DNA of 64,000 nt from the NCBI RefSeq assembly GCF_001571285.1, contig NZ_BCTM01000001.1, forward strand, positions 1-64,000, given 5' to 3'. Under the pieces are notes generated by a model. It did not search any database. It was given only the letters and a program-made list of their open reading frames with translations, and was not told the DNA's origin. Shown one piece after another: positions 8,031 through 16,939 of this stretch. The position numbers and the translations under genes are program-made. Within the stretch, counting starts at the first letter, position 1. Every line of letters starts with the position of its first letter. Source of the stretch: Kluyvera cryocrescens NBRC 102467 (GTDB taxonomy: Bacteria; Pseudomonadota; Gammaproteobacteria; Enterobacterales; Enterobacteriaceae).

Positions 8031-8374
8031 GGTGCAAACGCCTGTTCAAACGTGGCCGAAACGGTTTCCACCGCTTTACTTTTGGTGACGCGCTGCAGGC
8101 TGTCTGGTTCGACACGCCACAACGTGAGCTCACCGCCGGGAGGGGTAAACGAAAACGATTTTGTTTTGTGGCGCCGCAGGAAAGCATGAATTTCCCGGAC
8201 CGTTTCCGGCTGCCCGGTGAATGAATACTCATAGCTGAGGGTTTCATCATTGAGCCCGGCGCCTGTCACCTGTTTATAACCATCGCCAAACTGCGCCGTG
8301 CGGACGCTATCCTTGCTCTTCAGCGTTGGCTGGCTGGATGCTTTGATCCGCCATCCAAAATGTTCAATCGCCAT
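8027..8374 (-). CDS. M: Minor tail protein M
   Basis: This 115-residue gpM homologue has an ATG overlap with L and a 3-base gap after H. It shows the family pattern FGDGYKQVTGAGLNDE followed by a FLRRHKTKSFSFTPP segment. gpM joins the tip complex with L and J. Lambda M is 109 aa. Confidence 0.93.
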   Translation of the reverse strand: MAIEHFGWRIKASSQPTLKSKDSVRTAQFGDGYKQVTGAGLNDETLSYEYSFTGQPETVREIHAFLRRHKTKSFSFTPPGGELTLWRVEPDSLQRVTKSKAVETVSATFEQAFAP

Positions 8375-8377
8375 CGC

Positions 8378-10894
8378 TTACCTCTGTTTATTGGCATTCC
8401 AGATCATGCCGCCCGGCTGTATAGCTTTCGCAATCCCCGCGCGGACGGAGCTATCAATGACCTGCTGATAGGCTTTTCCGACTGCATCGCCGCTCCCTTT
8501 CTGCTGACCAGATTCCCCCTGTCCCGTGGTGACAGAAACAGGTGCATAGACGCTGACACCAAAAGGAGAAGCAACTCCGCCACCATCCCCACCAACCAGA
8601 CCTCCCGTCGCGTAACCGCGCATCATGCGGTACAGATTGCCAACGCCGATCCGGTTTGTGGCCTCCTGGGTAAAGACAAACTCCCCGCGGTGAACCACAC
8701 CCGCCGGCTCATACTTACCGCCAGAGCCGGTGTATCCCCCTGTGGCATAGCCGAGCCAGGAGGTTGCCGAATCAACAAGCCCAACCATGGCCTGTTTCAT
8801 CAGGATTTGCGTCAGCATCGACAGCGTCGAACGGGTAAAATCAGCCCAGTTCCCTTTGCCGGTTGTCAGCATATCGGCCATGTTCTGACTGATGCCGTCG
8901 AACGTAGCGGCAGCGGCAGACTTCATTGAACCATACGCGTCATTGGCAGAATCGGCATAGTCAGCCCAGGCTGATTTTGCCCCCGCTTTCCAGTCGTCCC
9001 GCAGCTCATCCTGCGCGGCGTAGTATTCCTTGAGCGCGCCCAGCTCATTCTGATAGCCCTGATCCGCATCCGTGCCACCGGCATTCATCCAGCCCTGCCG
9101 AAGCTGAGCCTCTTCATTCTGCCGCTGCGCACCGCGGCTGCTCAAGCTGCCGCCCGCCACCAGCGCTTTGGTTTTCTCACCAATCTGGGTAACGTATTTC
9201 TGCGAACTATCCTGCAGGCGGTTCAACCGTTCCTGGGCAACAATCTGATCGCCAAGCCGGGCATTCACCTCCGCCCGCGCCAGCACCTCATCTTTGTTCG
9301 CCAGCACCGATTTTTCATCAGCGGTCAGTGCGCGCTTTTTAGCGGCCTCTTCCAGTACAGAAAAGCGGGATTGCTGTTTCCACAGCTCCTGCCGCTGCTG
9401 GCTGATGGTGTCCGTGATGCTCTTATGCTCTTCCAGCGTGCGTAGCTGCGCTTCCAGTTCCAGTGTCTGCGCGCTGGCTGTATCGATACTTTTCACGCCT
9501 GCCGGCGTTTTCACTGCTGACGGCTTTTTAGGCTTCTTCAGTGAGTCGTCGTATTCTTTTTTGGCGGCTTCAAGGTTGATGTTGTAGTCCGCCTGGAGGA
9601 TCCGCCCATCCTTCAGCGCCTTATTCAGTTCGTTCTGGCGAGCGGTGTATTTCTCCAGCGCACTTTGCGTCTTCGCATAGTTTGACTGGGCCTGCGCGGC
9701 ATACTTCTGGCGATCGGATTCCACCACCGCCTCTCTCGCGGCGTTGTCCTCGGTCGCTTTCGCCACATTGGCTTGCTGCTGGGCCATTTCCAGCGCCAGC
9801 CGCGCCGACTCGCGATCGTTCCAGTAACTGGCTCGCGCATCATCATTCACATAGCGGTCGCCTTTGCGGAGATTCCAGACTTCATCCGCGCGCTTAAACG
9901 CTGCCTCGGCTTTAGAGACGATTTCCTGCGCCGTGTCCGGCCGCCCGATATCCAGCGCTGCATCCCACATGGATTTAAACGCACGCTTCAGGCTATCCGC
10001 TGCCGACTCAATCGAGCCCATGTTGTCACGCAGACTCTTTGTCTGATCGCGAAAACCATTCGTTGCCGCATCGTTAGCCGCCTGCAGCGCTGCCGCTTCA
10101 TCCCCGGATCGTTGCAGCTGCGCCACATAGGCAATCTGTTCAGCGGTGACGTTGTGAAATTGCTGCGCCATGGCAATCAGGCCAGATGTCGGGTCATTCG
10201 TCAGTTTCCCGAACGCGGCCGCCACCTTATCGACAGGCACACCCGACGCCTCTGTGAACTTAGCCACCGCCTGGCTCATATCATCGAACCGGGCACCGGC
10301 GCGCACGCCAGCGTTAACCAGCTCAGTGAGTGCGCTGCTGGTCTGGTTAAACGTCAGCCCCGCCTGCTCGCCTGACCTCGCCAGCACCAGCATACGGTTT
10401 GAGGTCAGCCCGGCACTGTTACCGGAAAGGACCAGCGTTTTATTGAAGTCGGACAACGTGGCCGAGCCCTGATACCAGGCATAAACCATTGCCCCGGTAG
10501 CGGTTGCCAGCGCACCAACACCCACCATGACCGGCGATATTGAGCCCAGCAGCGCGCGGAAGGTCGGAATAATACCGCCGAACGAGTCTTTCACCTGACC
10601 GCCCTGCTGCAGCAGAATCAGCCAGGGGCTCTGGCCACCGGCCAGCTGCGTGGCAATATCCGTAAACTGCGCGGGCAACATACGCATCGCGGCGTTGTAC
10701 TGCCCCACCGAAATACCGGCCTTTTTCGCCGCGCTCTCCTGGCGGGTAAACGACTGCTGCACCTTCAGCGCGGAATCATTCGCCGCATCGCCGGTCTGCT
10801 TAAACTGCCGTTTAACGTATTCCATCTGTTCGTTGAACTTCGACGAGTTAACGTCAAGGTTAACGACCAGGTCACCCACTGCCGTCTGGGCCAT
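8378..10894 (-). CDS. H: Tail tape measure protein H
   Basis: This 838-residue protein corresponds to lambda gpH (853 aa), which fixes tail length and enters the cell envelope at infection. The N-terminus (VGDLVVNLDVNSSKF, then QFTDIATQLAGGQSPWLILLQQGGQ) is diagnostic. A hydrophobic segment lies near residues 110-140, a long coiled coil near 330-560, and a Gly-rich C-terminus (YATGGYTGSGGKYEPAGVVHRGEFV). Its start overlaps the T frame by 23 bases, so translation is probably coupled. Confidence 0.95.
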   Translation of the reverse strand: MAQTAVGDLVVNLDVNSSKFNEQMEYVKRQFKQTGDAANDSALKVQQSFTRQESAAKKAGISVGQYNAAMRMLPAQFTDIATQLAGGQSPWLILLQQGGQVKDSFGGIIPTFRALLGSISPVMVGVGALATATGAMVYAWYQGSATLSDFNKTLVLSGNSAGLTSNRMLVLARSGEQAGLTFNQTSSALTELVNAGVRAGARFDDMSQAVAKFTEASGVPVDKVAAAFGKLTNDPTSGLIAMAQQFHNVTAEQIAYVAQLQRSGDEAAALQAANDAATNGFRDQTKSLRDNMGSIESAADSLKRAFKSMWDAALDIGRPDTAQEIVSKAEAAFKRADEVWNLRKGDRYVNDDARASYWNDRESARLALEMAQQQANVAKATEDNAAREAVVESDRQKYAAQAQSNYAKTQSALEKYTARQNELNKALKDGRILQADYNINLEAAKKEYDDSLKKPKKPSAVKTPAGVKSIDTASAQTLELEAQLRTLEEHKSITDTISQQRQELWKQQSRFSVLEEAAKKRALTADEKSVLANKDEVLARAEVNARLGDQIVAQERLNRLQDSSQKYVTQIGEKTKALVAGGSLSSRGAQRQNEEAQLRQGWMNAGGTDADQGYQNELGALKEYYAAQDELRDDWKAGAKSAWADYADSANDAYGSMKSAAAATFDGISQNMADMLTTGKGNWADFTRSTLSMLTQILMKQAMVGLVDSATSWLGYATGGYTGSGGKYEPAGVVHRGEFVFTQEATNRIGVGNLYRMMRGYATGGLVGGDGGGVASPFGVSVYAPVSVTTGQGESGQQKGSGDAVGKAYQQVIDSSVRAGIAKAIQPGGMIWNANKQR

Positions 10895-11219
10895 AGCGAA
10901 CGCCTCCTGAAATGCCCTCGGCCTTTGCCATCAGCACATCATCACCGGGTTCATCGTCGGTAATATCCTCCGCTGAAGGTGACAGCAGGCTGAAGCTGGC
11001 AGGGGTTGATGTGGTTTTGGGGTCAAGTGCGGTGATGACGATATGCATCAGCGAGGAAAAATGCGCATCCATCTGCACATCATTAAAAAAGTTGTCCTGG
11101 TAGAACGTTCGCCAGTCGGCGTATTCCGTTGACGACATACCAGCAAGCATGGCGCGCCAGTCCGGCCGGCGAAATTCACGCGCCAGTTTCAGGACGAAGG
11201 TCAGCTCACTGGCGAGGAC
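10872..11219 (-). CDS. T: Tail assembly T segment, made as G-T frameshift product
   Basis: This frame has no convincing ribosome binding site of its own. Read upstream from the ATG at 11150, it stays open through DWRAMLAG, ARE and VLASELTFVLKLAREF back to the slippery GGAAAAG in G (11219-11225). As in lambda, a -1 slip would fuse it to G, giving GT, the tail chaperone that recruits the major tail protein to the tape measure. The C-terminal half (EYADWRTFYQDNFF) fits gpT. I place its first codon just after the slippery site. Confidence 0.85.
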   Translation of the reverse strand, partial: VLASELTFVLKLAREFRRPDWRAMLAGMSSTEYADWRTFYQDNFFNDVQMDAHFSSLMHIVITALDPKTTSTPASFSLLSPSAEDITDDEPGDDVLMAKAEGISGGVRYGPDGSG

Positions 11220-11608
11220 TTTTCCAGACTGACCGGCTCGGTCACTGCATCATCCTGTGACGGTTTCGCTTCCGGTGGCGGCACCATGCCGGACAGCAGT
11301 TTCACGCGGTATTCCGCGTCGGCAATAATCTCCAGCGGCCAGGTCATCATCACCTCCTTCTGGATCTGCTCAACATCTTCTTTTGGTGTGTTGCGCGTTC
11401 CTTTCAGGGGATGCGCATGCCATAACGACATGGCCACCAGCAGCGCGCCGGAGGTAATCGTCATATTCAGCGCCGCCTGCATGTCTGCATCGGTGACTGT
11501 TTCCAGCGTTTTCAGGTGTTCAAGATGCTCAATACGCTGCAACGCCGACAGTTCATAGAGCGTGACGGTCACGCCGTTGCGCTCGAACGGTTCTGTTTTT
11601 AAAAACAT
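11201..11608 (-). CDS. G: Tail assembly chaperone G
   Basis: This 135-residue protein is the lambda gpG homologue, beginning MFLKTEPFERNGVTVTLYELSALQR. It coats the tape measure during tail assembly. Near its 3' end the codons GAA AAG follow a G, making GGAAAAG, a canonical X-XXY-YYZ heptamer related to the GGGAAAG of lambda. Most ribosomes would stop after SSPVS; a minority shift to the T frame. It lies between V and T-H, in lambda order. Confidence 0.92.
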   Translation of the reverse strand: MFLKTEPFERNGVTVTLYELSALQRIEHLEHLKTLETVTDADMQAALNMTITSGALLVAMSLWHAHPLKGTRNTPKEDVEQIQKEVMMTWPLEIIADAEYRVKLLSGMVPPPEAKPSQDDAVTEPVSLEKSSPVS

Positions 11609-11644
11609 GGGATACTCCAGGTGGCGGGGCCGAAGCCCCGATTA

Positions 11645-12382
11645 TCAGGAAACGGTGACGCTGCAGGTCGCAACAAATAGCCCGTCGTTGGTCATCACAA
11701 TAATGTCAGCCGAACCGGCTGCAATGCCGGTGACCGTCAGCACCGCATCGGCCACAGATACCGTCACGATCCCGGCATCCGTGGTGGTGGCCCGGAACGA
11801 TTTATCGCTGGCGCTGGCTGGCGCCACGGTGACATTCAGCGTAGTGGTGGCAGCAACGGCAACGGTGGCGGTCGATTTATCCAGGGTTACGCCAGTGACA
11901 TTAATCACCGCCGCGGCGCTTTCTTCAGCGAGTCCCGGCTTACCGTTGTTGCTGATTTTGACCGAGCGGGTGATGGTGTCTTTTGCCGTGACGGTTTTAC
12001 CAAGGCTGCTTACCCAGCCACGGAACACATCGACAGCGCCATTCGGGTATTTGATTTTGTATGCCAGCACGGTACCGTCGTCGAACCAGCGAACCAGATC
12101 CTGCTGACCGCTTTCCGCCGGTTTCCAGGCCAGCGTAAAACTGGCCTCACCCGCCGATTTCTGGCCCTGAGCGGTCGCCGTCCAGTCTGCATCTTCATCG
12201 TCCAGGTAGGTATCGTCATTTGATTCGGCGGTCAGTTCGCCAGGCTGCAGGTCTTTAATCTTCGCCAGGCGCGTCCAGTCGGTATCCGATACCGGGTTGG
12301 CAAACGGGTTACCCGTTCCGGAATAAATCCAGAGCGTGGTGGTGGCGCCCTTTACCGGCGCCAGTGGGTTTGGTGTAGTCAT
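11645..12382 (-). CDS. V: Major tail tube protein V
   Basis: This 245-residue homologue of lambda gpV (246 aa) is the tail tube subunit. The N-terminal tube domain contains SFTLAWKPAESGQQDLVRWFDDG. The C-terminal ~85 residues (from VTLDKSTATVAV) form an immunoglobulin-like Big_2 domain that decorates the tail surface and probably helps adhesion. It sits between U and G. Confidence 0.95.
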   Translation of the reverse strand: MTTPNPLAPVKGATTTLWIYSGTGNPFANPVSDTDWTRLAKIKDLQPGELTAESNDDTYLDDEDADWTATAQGQKSAGEASFTLAWKPAESGQQDLVRWFDDGTVLAYKIKYPNGAVDVFRGWVSSLGKTVTAKDTITRSVKISNNGKPGLAEESAAAVINVTGVTLDKSTATVAVAATTTLNVTVAPASASDKSFRATTTDAGIVTVSVADAVLTVTGIAAGSADIIVMTNDGLFVATCSVTVS

Positions 12383-12389
12383 TACGTCC

Positions 12390-12788
12390 TCACATTTCGT
12401 AAGTAATGGAATATTTCAAATCAGCCGAACTCCACAGCCCAAGATCGTCATCGCGCTGGTAGTCATAACCCTGCTGCACGATGTTGGTGATAAGCCCGGC
12501 AAGCCCTGGCACATCGCTCATCACCGGATAAATTCGGGACTCCATCCAGTTATCCAGATCTGAATCCGGCACCTGCGCCGGTAAAAAGATTTCGATATGC
12601 AGCGTGGCCTGCCAGGTATCCGTATCTAGCTCTTCACCGGTGTATTCGGCATCCGTCAGATAGATCGCGATAGCGGGAAAGTCGCCCTCCTCGAGTACCG
12701 CCGGACGCCCATCAAAATAGAGAGCCTCTTCACCAATCTGGATTTCCAGCGCGTTAATGATGGCCCTTCGGATATCACTGTGTTTCAT
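12390..12788 (-). CDS. U: Minor tail protein U (tail terminator)
   Basis: This 132-residue gpU homologue forms the hexameric ring that ends tail tube growth and docks to the head. It is the expected size (lambda 131 aa) and carries the conserved HSDIRRAIINALE start and LHIEIFLPA strand. It overlaps Z by 4 bases. Confidence 0.94.
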   Translation of the reverse strand: MKHSDIRRAIINALEIQIGEEALYFDGRPAVLEEGDFPAIAIYLTDAEYTGEELDTDTWQATLHIEIFLPAQVPDSDLDNWMESRIYPVMSDVPGLAGLITNIVQQGYDYQRDDDLGLWSSADLKYSITYEM

Positions 12789-13339
12789 CGTTTCAGAATC
12801 AGCCTGAGTTGGTTTTTAAGGGATGCCCGCAGTTCTTTGGGCATATCCGATTCCATGAGCTTCGGCAGCGCATCTCTAAACGCATTCGTCAGCGGTGTAG
12901 CCAGGGGAATGCTGACCACTTCAATCGGGTAGCGGGGTTTGGAAGTTCGTCGCATGACATGCCAGCGACCGTTCTTTAACTGCTGAATAAAACCACCCGG
13001 GAAACGAAAAGGGCCAATTCGCAATTCGCTATTGGCCCCTTTTTTATCCCGTTTTCGGCGTGATAATCGCACGCTGGCGGTCCCTAGTTTTATCGCCGGC
13101 AGATTGCCCCGGTTAACCCGGATGAGCGCTCTAGGCTTTTTCGTCGTGGCACGCCTTATCCTGGCGCGTTGCTTCACCAGCTTTCTGGGAACACGGGTAT
13201 CTTTCGACACCACCGCAACGCTTCGGCTAACAGCCCGGGTGGCCACACGGTTGACCGCCTGCGCCGAAGCGCGAGGAACTGCCGTGCTACTGATGCTGTT
13301 CAGGTTCGCCATAGCCTGTTCAAGCCCTTTTATCGACAT
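12785..13339 (-). CDS. Z: Minor tail protein Z
   Basis: This homologue of lambda gpZ has 184 residues (lambda 192). It begins MSIKGLEQAMANL and has the basic KLVKQRARIRRATTKKPRA region and FIQQLKNGRWHVM. It completes the tail at the head-proximal end. The ATG at 13339 has AAGGAG upstream. A GTG one codon earlier is less likely. Confidence 0.93.
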   Translation of the reverse strand: MSIKGLEQAMANLNSISSTAVPRASAQAVNRVATRAVSRSVAVVSKDTRVPRKLVKQRARIRRATTKKPRALIRVNRGNLPAIKLGTASVRLSRRKRDKKGANSELRIGPFRFPGGFIQQLKNGRWHVMRRTSKPRYPIEVVSIPLATPLTNAFRDALPKLMESDMPKELRASLKNQLRLILKR

Positions 13340-13348
13340 CACATCTCC

Positions 13349-13702
13349 TTAACGGCGACGGGTTGATGCGGGAGGAGAACCCGTCCCTAGCCAGATATGA
13401 CAGGAGCCGCAATCATCCGGGCCAATACGTTCAACCCAGAAAGACTTTCCGTTAATATCCAGCGTGTCCAGCCGCGCCAGCTGCTCTATCGCTGCTGATT
13501 TCACAAACAGCGACGGGCTGGTCCCCTCGACACGGACGCCGGGGGTGGCGTAACCGATATTTTCCGGATCATCGAAAACACCACTCAACGTAGCGCCAGA
13601 AATCGCGCCGGACGTTACCGTTGCCGAAGTCCCCATAACCTGCCGAATAGTGTCATCGGCCTGTGTTATTGCAGCATCAAAAAGGTTATCGAAATCAGCC
13701 AC
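13349..13702 (-). CDS. FII: Head-tail connector protein FII
   Basis: This 117-residue protein has exactly the length of lambda gpFII and the same start pattern MADFDNLFDAAI. It ends in a WLGTGSPP-R-rich tail. It makes the head-tail joining surface on the portal-W stack. Confidence 0.93.
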   Translation of the reverse strand: MADFDNLFDAAITQADDTIRQVMGTSATVTSGAISGATLSGVFDDPENIGYATPGVRVEGTSPSLFVKSAAIEQLARLDTLDINGKSFWVERIGPDDCGSCHIWLGTGSPPASTRRR

Positions 13703-13713
13703 ACCGCCCCCTG

Positions 13714-14118
13714 TTAGTGTTCGCGGACCAGTCCGAGCGCAACCAGGCTATCCGCATCCGTTGCTGTCACGCGGATCACCGTTCCCGCCTCCACAATAGA
13801 GACCGGTTCATCGCGGGTCGCGTGCAGCGCCTCAATGTGCAGCGTGACCAGCGTTTCGACAGCCACCAGCGCGTCATCAGTCCTGCCGGTTAACACCGTA
13901 TTCGCTGGCGCCACAGGTTCTTCGGTGCCGGGTGATGTCGCTCCGTCACTCACGCCACCATTTTCAACGCCATCGGTATCCGTGCCGCCATCCAGTTCTT
14001 CCTCCAGCTCCGCAATGCGCATTGAGAGCTCCTGAATGGTGCCACCGGTATTCACTTCCCGACCGAGCTGCACGCCAAGCTCATTAAGGCGTGCGATCAA
14101 CTTTTCTTTTTCTGTCAT
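13714..14118 (-). CDS. FI: DNA packaging protein FI
   Basis: This 134-residue acidic protein is like lambda gpFI. Its N-terminal segment LIARLNELGVQLGREVNTGGT resembles the FI capsid/terminase interaction region. A low-complexity Asp/Glu/Gly linker lies at residues ~40-65, followed by the C-terminal ALHATRDEPV block. gpFI helps terminase dock at the prohead. Confidence 0.9.
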   Translation of the reverse strand: MTEKEKLIARLNELGVQLGREVNTGGTIQELSMRIAELEEELDGGTDTDGVENGGVSDGATSPGTEEPVAPANTVLTGRTDDALVAVETLVTLHIEALHATRDEPVSIVEAGTVIRVTATDADSLVALGLVREH

Positions 14119-14163
14119 GAGAACAGCTCCGAAACAGGGCCCCGAAGGGCCACAGAATGGAAA

Positions 14164-15189
14164 TCAGGCGAGTTTGACTGACACAAACGCATCCGGATCA
14201 GCCAGCAGCATCAGCGGTGCGGACTGGATCATGGTGAACTCACGCGCCGGGTCACCGGTTTGCACCCAGTTTTTCGGGTAACGCGCGGAGGCGTTAATAC
14301 CTTCACGCTGGGCATCCACATCCTGAATGCAGCCGTAAGTACGCAGCCCGCGCGCCTGGGTATTACCCAGTACCATGCTCAAATCCGGCAGGTAGTTCTT
14401 TTTGGTGTCGTCTTCAATGTACTGCCCGGAGTAAACGACAATGGCCACGTCGCCATACATCCCCTTATAGGAGACGGCTTCGCCCAGATCCTTCAGCGCC
14501 GTTTCCAGTTCAGAGTTAGAGCCACGACGGGTGTCGAGCTTCTCTTTTACCGCCTTGAACGAACGGAACAATGCCCAGCCTTTGGGATCAAAGACGATGA
14601 TATTGACCACACCGCTGGCGTTCAGCGCGTAGGCTTCGATATCGTCTGTAGGGTCATAGGTTTCTTTGTCGCGACCGCTCCAGGCCGCGGCGCCAGCCTG
14701 AATAATGTTGTTTCCGGTACTGCGCCCCATATCCACCTCAACCGGTTCAAACGCTTCGCCGGTCATGGTGTATTTACCGTTAAGGACGGCAGCAACGGCC
14801 TGCTTCTCCTCAACCTGGGCAATTGCCAGTTCTTCATCCTTCATGTTCTGCAGGATAATGCGACGGCGACGGTAGGCCGGGTCAGCCAGGTTTTGCGGAT
14901 CTTCATCTGGCAGGCGACGCAGCGTCATCTGCGGGTTTACTTCATGCTTCGGCTTGACGTAACCCGGCGTAAACTCAGACGTTGCACCGCCGCGGGAACG
15001 GATGACCTTGCCGGAAACAACAGGCGAAACGTACAGCGCCATGTTGACCATGCCCGGGATCTGCGACAGATAGACCTTCTCAGTGCTGAAGGGGTAGCTT
15101 TCACGGAAGAAGATGCGCAGGAAAAGCGGGTCAAACTTGAATTTCTTCTCATTGACCGCCAGAAGTTGGGCTGTAGTGTAAATTGACAT
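14164..15189 (-). CDS. E: Major capsid protein E
   Basis: This 341-residue protein is a close homologue of lambda gpE (also 341 aa). It carries FFRESYPF, VYLSQIPGMVNMALYVSP, RSRGGATSEFTPGYVKPKHEV and the C-terminal AREFTMIQSAPLMLLADPD. It forms the icosahedral shell with an HK97-type fold and binds decoration protein D. Confidence 0.97.
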   Translation of the reverse strand: MSIYTTAQLLAVNEKKFKFDPLFLRIFFRESYPFSTEKVYLSQIPGMVNMALYVSPVVSGKVIRSRGGATSEFTPGYVKPKHEVNPQMTLRRLPDEDPQNLADPAYRRRRIILQNMKDEELAIAQVEEKQAVAAVLNGKYTMTGEAFEPVEVDMGRSTGNNIIQAGAAAWSGRDKETYDPTDDIEAYALNASGVVNIIVFDPKGWALFRSFKAVKEKLDTRRGSNSELETALKDLGEAVSYKGMYGDVAIVVYSGQYIEDDTKKNYLPDLSMVLGNTQARGLRTYGCIQDVDAQREGINASARYPKNWVQTGDPAREFTMIQSAPLMLLADPDAFVSVKLA

Positions 15190-15256
15190 AGATTTTTCCC
15201 GTAAAAAAAGCCGCGATAGCGGCTTCTATGGATGATGGTTGCAGTTCAGAAAAGGG

Positions 15257-15589
15257 TCAGACGATGCTGATGGCTGTACCCGCAAATGCGTTGCGCTTGA
15301 TGTTTTCATCCGTCACAGCATCCGGCCAGAGCACATCTTCAATGCGGAATGAGCCGGACTTATAGAATGCCAGCTCGGTGTTGCTCTGATCGGCAGTCAC
15401 CGCCAGCACGCCGCAGGCGGCCCCCGCATGCTGACCATCCCAGACCGTCAGTTTGCCGGAAGTGGCATCCAGCATCAGTGGCGTCATCGCCGGTGTTGCC
15501 GCCGTCAGTTCGCCAGGGGCATAACCGGTATGCGCCGGATCACTGTTCCCGAGGGGCTGGCTGTGTGTAAATTGTTCAGTGTTAGACAT
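15257..15589 (-). CDS. D: Head decoration protein D
   Basis: This 110-residue gpD homologue has the same length as in lambda. Trimers of gpD cap the three-fold sites of the expanded head and stabilise packaged DNA. Motifs are [21 protein letters not shown] and [14 protein letters not shown]. Confidence 0.95.
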   Translation of the reverse strand: MSNTEQFTHSQPLGNSDPAHTGYAPGELTAATPAMTPLMLDATSGKLTVWDGQHAGAACGVLAVTADQSNTELAFYKSGSFRIEDVLWPDAVTDENIKRNAFAGTAISIV

Positions 15590-15598
15590 GTTGACCTC

Positions 15599-16009
15599 TT
15601 AAACAGGCGTATTTAACAAATCGTCACCCGCATCAGCAGAGTAACTCCCTGCCGCTACGGTGCCGGGTGCGGTTTCCATCAGACGATCCAGCGCGGTATC
15701 CGTGCGGGCCTGAGCACTCTGAGGCGCGGCGGCAAGAATGCGCTGCGCACTTTCCACCGTCATGCCCGGAGTTTCAGCCAGTGCGCGCGCCTGTGATTCG
15801 CGCCCTTTTGCCTCATCACAGTTCAGGATCCCCATAATGCGACCATTTTCAGCAGCGACCGCCGCCGCGACCTGGCTGCTCACATCAACAGATGCGGTGG
15901 TTGCAGGGTCAACGACCACAGCGGATGTGTCAGTGGTGGCCACGGGCTGGTTAGCAGCAGCGGTTGCTGCTGGTTGAGTGGTATCTGCGGATGCAGTAGT
16001 ACCTTTCAT
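15599..16009 (-). CDS. nu3: Head scaffold protein Nu3 (nested in C)
   Basis: An in-frame ATG at 16009 (MKGTTASADTTQ) within C is preceded by a strong GAGGAGGA site. This is the internal start expected for the lambda-type scaffold Nu3, which shares the C-terminus of gpC. The product is 136 residues, with an Ala/Thr-rich linker followed by the helical VAAAVAAENGRIMGILN segment. Nested expression is known in lambda and inferred here. Confidence 0.82.
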   Translation of the reverse strand: MKGTTASADTTQPAATAAANQPVATTDTSAVVVDPATTASVDVSSQVAAAVAAENGRIMGILNCDEAKGRESQARALAETPGMTVESAQRILAAAPQSAQARTDTALDRLMETAPGTVAAGSYSADAGDDLLNTPV

Positions 16010-16939
16010 GCTTCCTCCTCGGGAAATCATCGTTCGTTTGTTAATTGCATCGCGCATAACGTTCAGCGCATCCATGTTGTTGACCAGCTGCTCCGCCAGC
16101 CCGTTGTCTACTGATTCCTGGCCTGAAAACACAGCCGCTTCAGTATCCAGAACGGCCTGGACCGACATGCCGGTATAACCCGCCACCTTTTCAGCGAACA
16201 TCTGCCGGGTAGCGTCAATGCGCGCCTGAAAATCTGCGCGAACCTCTTTGGGTAATTTCTCGTAGGGGTTCCCGTCCACCTTATGTTCGCCGCTGTAAAT
16301 CAGCGTGACCTCGACACCGCTGGTTTTCAGGGCAGCGCCGTAATTGCTATGGGCCATCATGACCCCGATGGATCCCGTTCTGGCCGTCTGTGTAACAAGC
16401 CGGCGCGAGGCCGCACTGGCAATCAGCTGGCCTGCGCTGCAGTTCATATCGTTGGCCAGCGCCCAGATGGGTTTGATATCACGCATACGGGCAATAATGT
16501 CCGCACAGTCAAAAGCCCCCGCCACCATTCCGCCGGGGGTGTCCATATCCAGAAGGATGCCGTCAACACCCGGATCACTGATGGCCTGCTGAAGACGGGC
16601 GATAATGCCGTTGTAACCCGTCATCCCCGAATATGGCTGGAGAGAGCGGGTTTTACTGACCAGAGTCCCGGATACCGGCAGCACCGCGATCCCGTTAGTG
16701 ACCTGATAGCTTCGTGCCGGTTTTGGCCCCATGTCTTCATCATCACCAAAGAGTGCCAGCGGTTCAGCCATCTGCTCTGCACCAAGCGTCACGCCAGACA
16801 CGGTGTCGGTCAGGCGGGTAATACCCAGCTGGCCAGCAAGCGCGCAAAAGAAAACCCGCGCATAGGCGGGTTCAAGTAATAGCGGCTCATTGAAAGCCAT
16901 ACTGGCGATGTGCGGGAGATTACGCAGCTCGGGCGTCAT
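15599..16939 (-). CDS. C: Capsid maturation protease C
   Basis: This 446-residue protein has an S49/Clp-fold protease domain at residues ~60-290 and the scaffold domain at its C-terminus. GMVAGAFDCAD and the nucleophile in CSAGQLIASAASRR match lambda gpC. It cleaves the scaffold and portal during head maturation. The ATG at 16939 ([16 protein letters not shown]) aligns with lambda C. Its first 20 bases overlap the end of B, as in lambda. Nu3 is nested in frame at the 3' end. Confidence 0.95.
   Translation of the reverse strand: MTPELRNLPHIASMAFNEPLLLEPAYARVFFCALAGQLGITRLTDTVSGVTLGAEQMAEPLALFGDDEDMGPKPARSYQVTNGIAVLPVSGTLVSKTRSLQPYSGMTGYNGIIARLQQAISDPGVDGILLDMDTPGGMVAGAFDCADIIARMRDIKPIWALANDMNCSAGQLIASAASRRLVTQTARTGSIGVMMAHSNYGAALKTSGVEVTLIYSGEHKVDGNPYEKLPKEVRADFQARIDATRQMFAEKVAGYTGMSVQAVLDTEAAVFSGQESVDNGLAEQLVNNMDALNVMRDAINKRTMISRGGSMKGTTASADTTQPAATAAANQPVATTDTSAVVVDPATTASVDVSSQVAAAVAAENGRIMGILNCDEAKGRESQARALAETPGMTVESAQRILAAAPQSAQARTDTALDRLMETAPGTVAAGSYSADAGDDLLNTPV

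Noticed and set aside
8360..8929. Plus-strand 189-codon frame opposite the tape measure gene
   Set aside because: Antisense shadow of H, which is clearly homologous to lambda gpH over this stretch.
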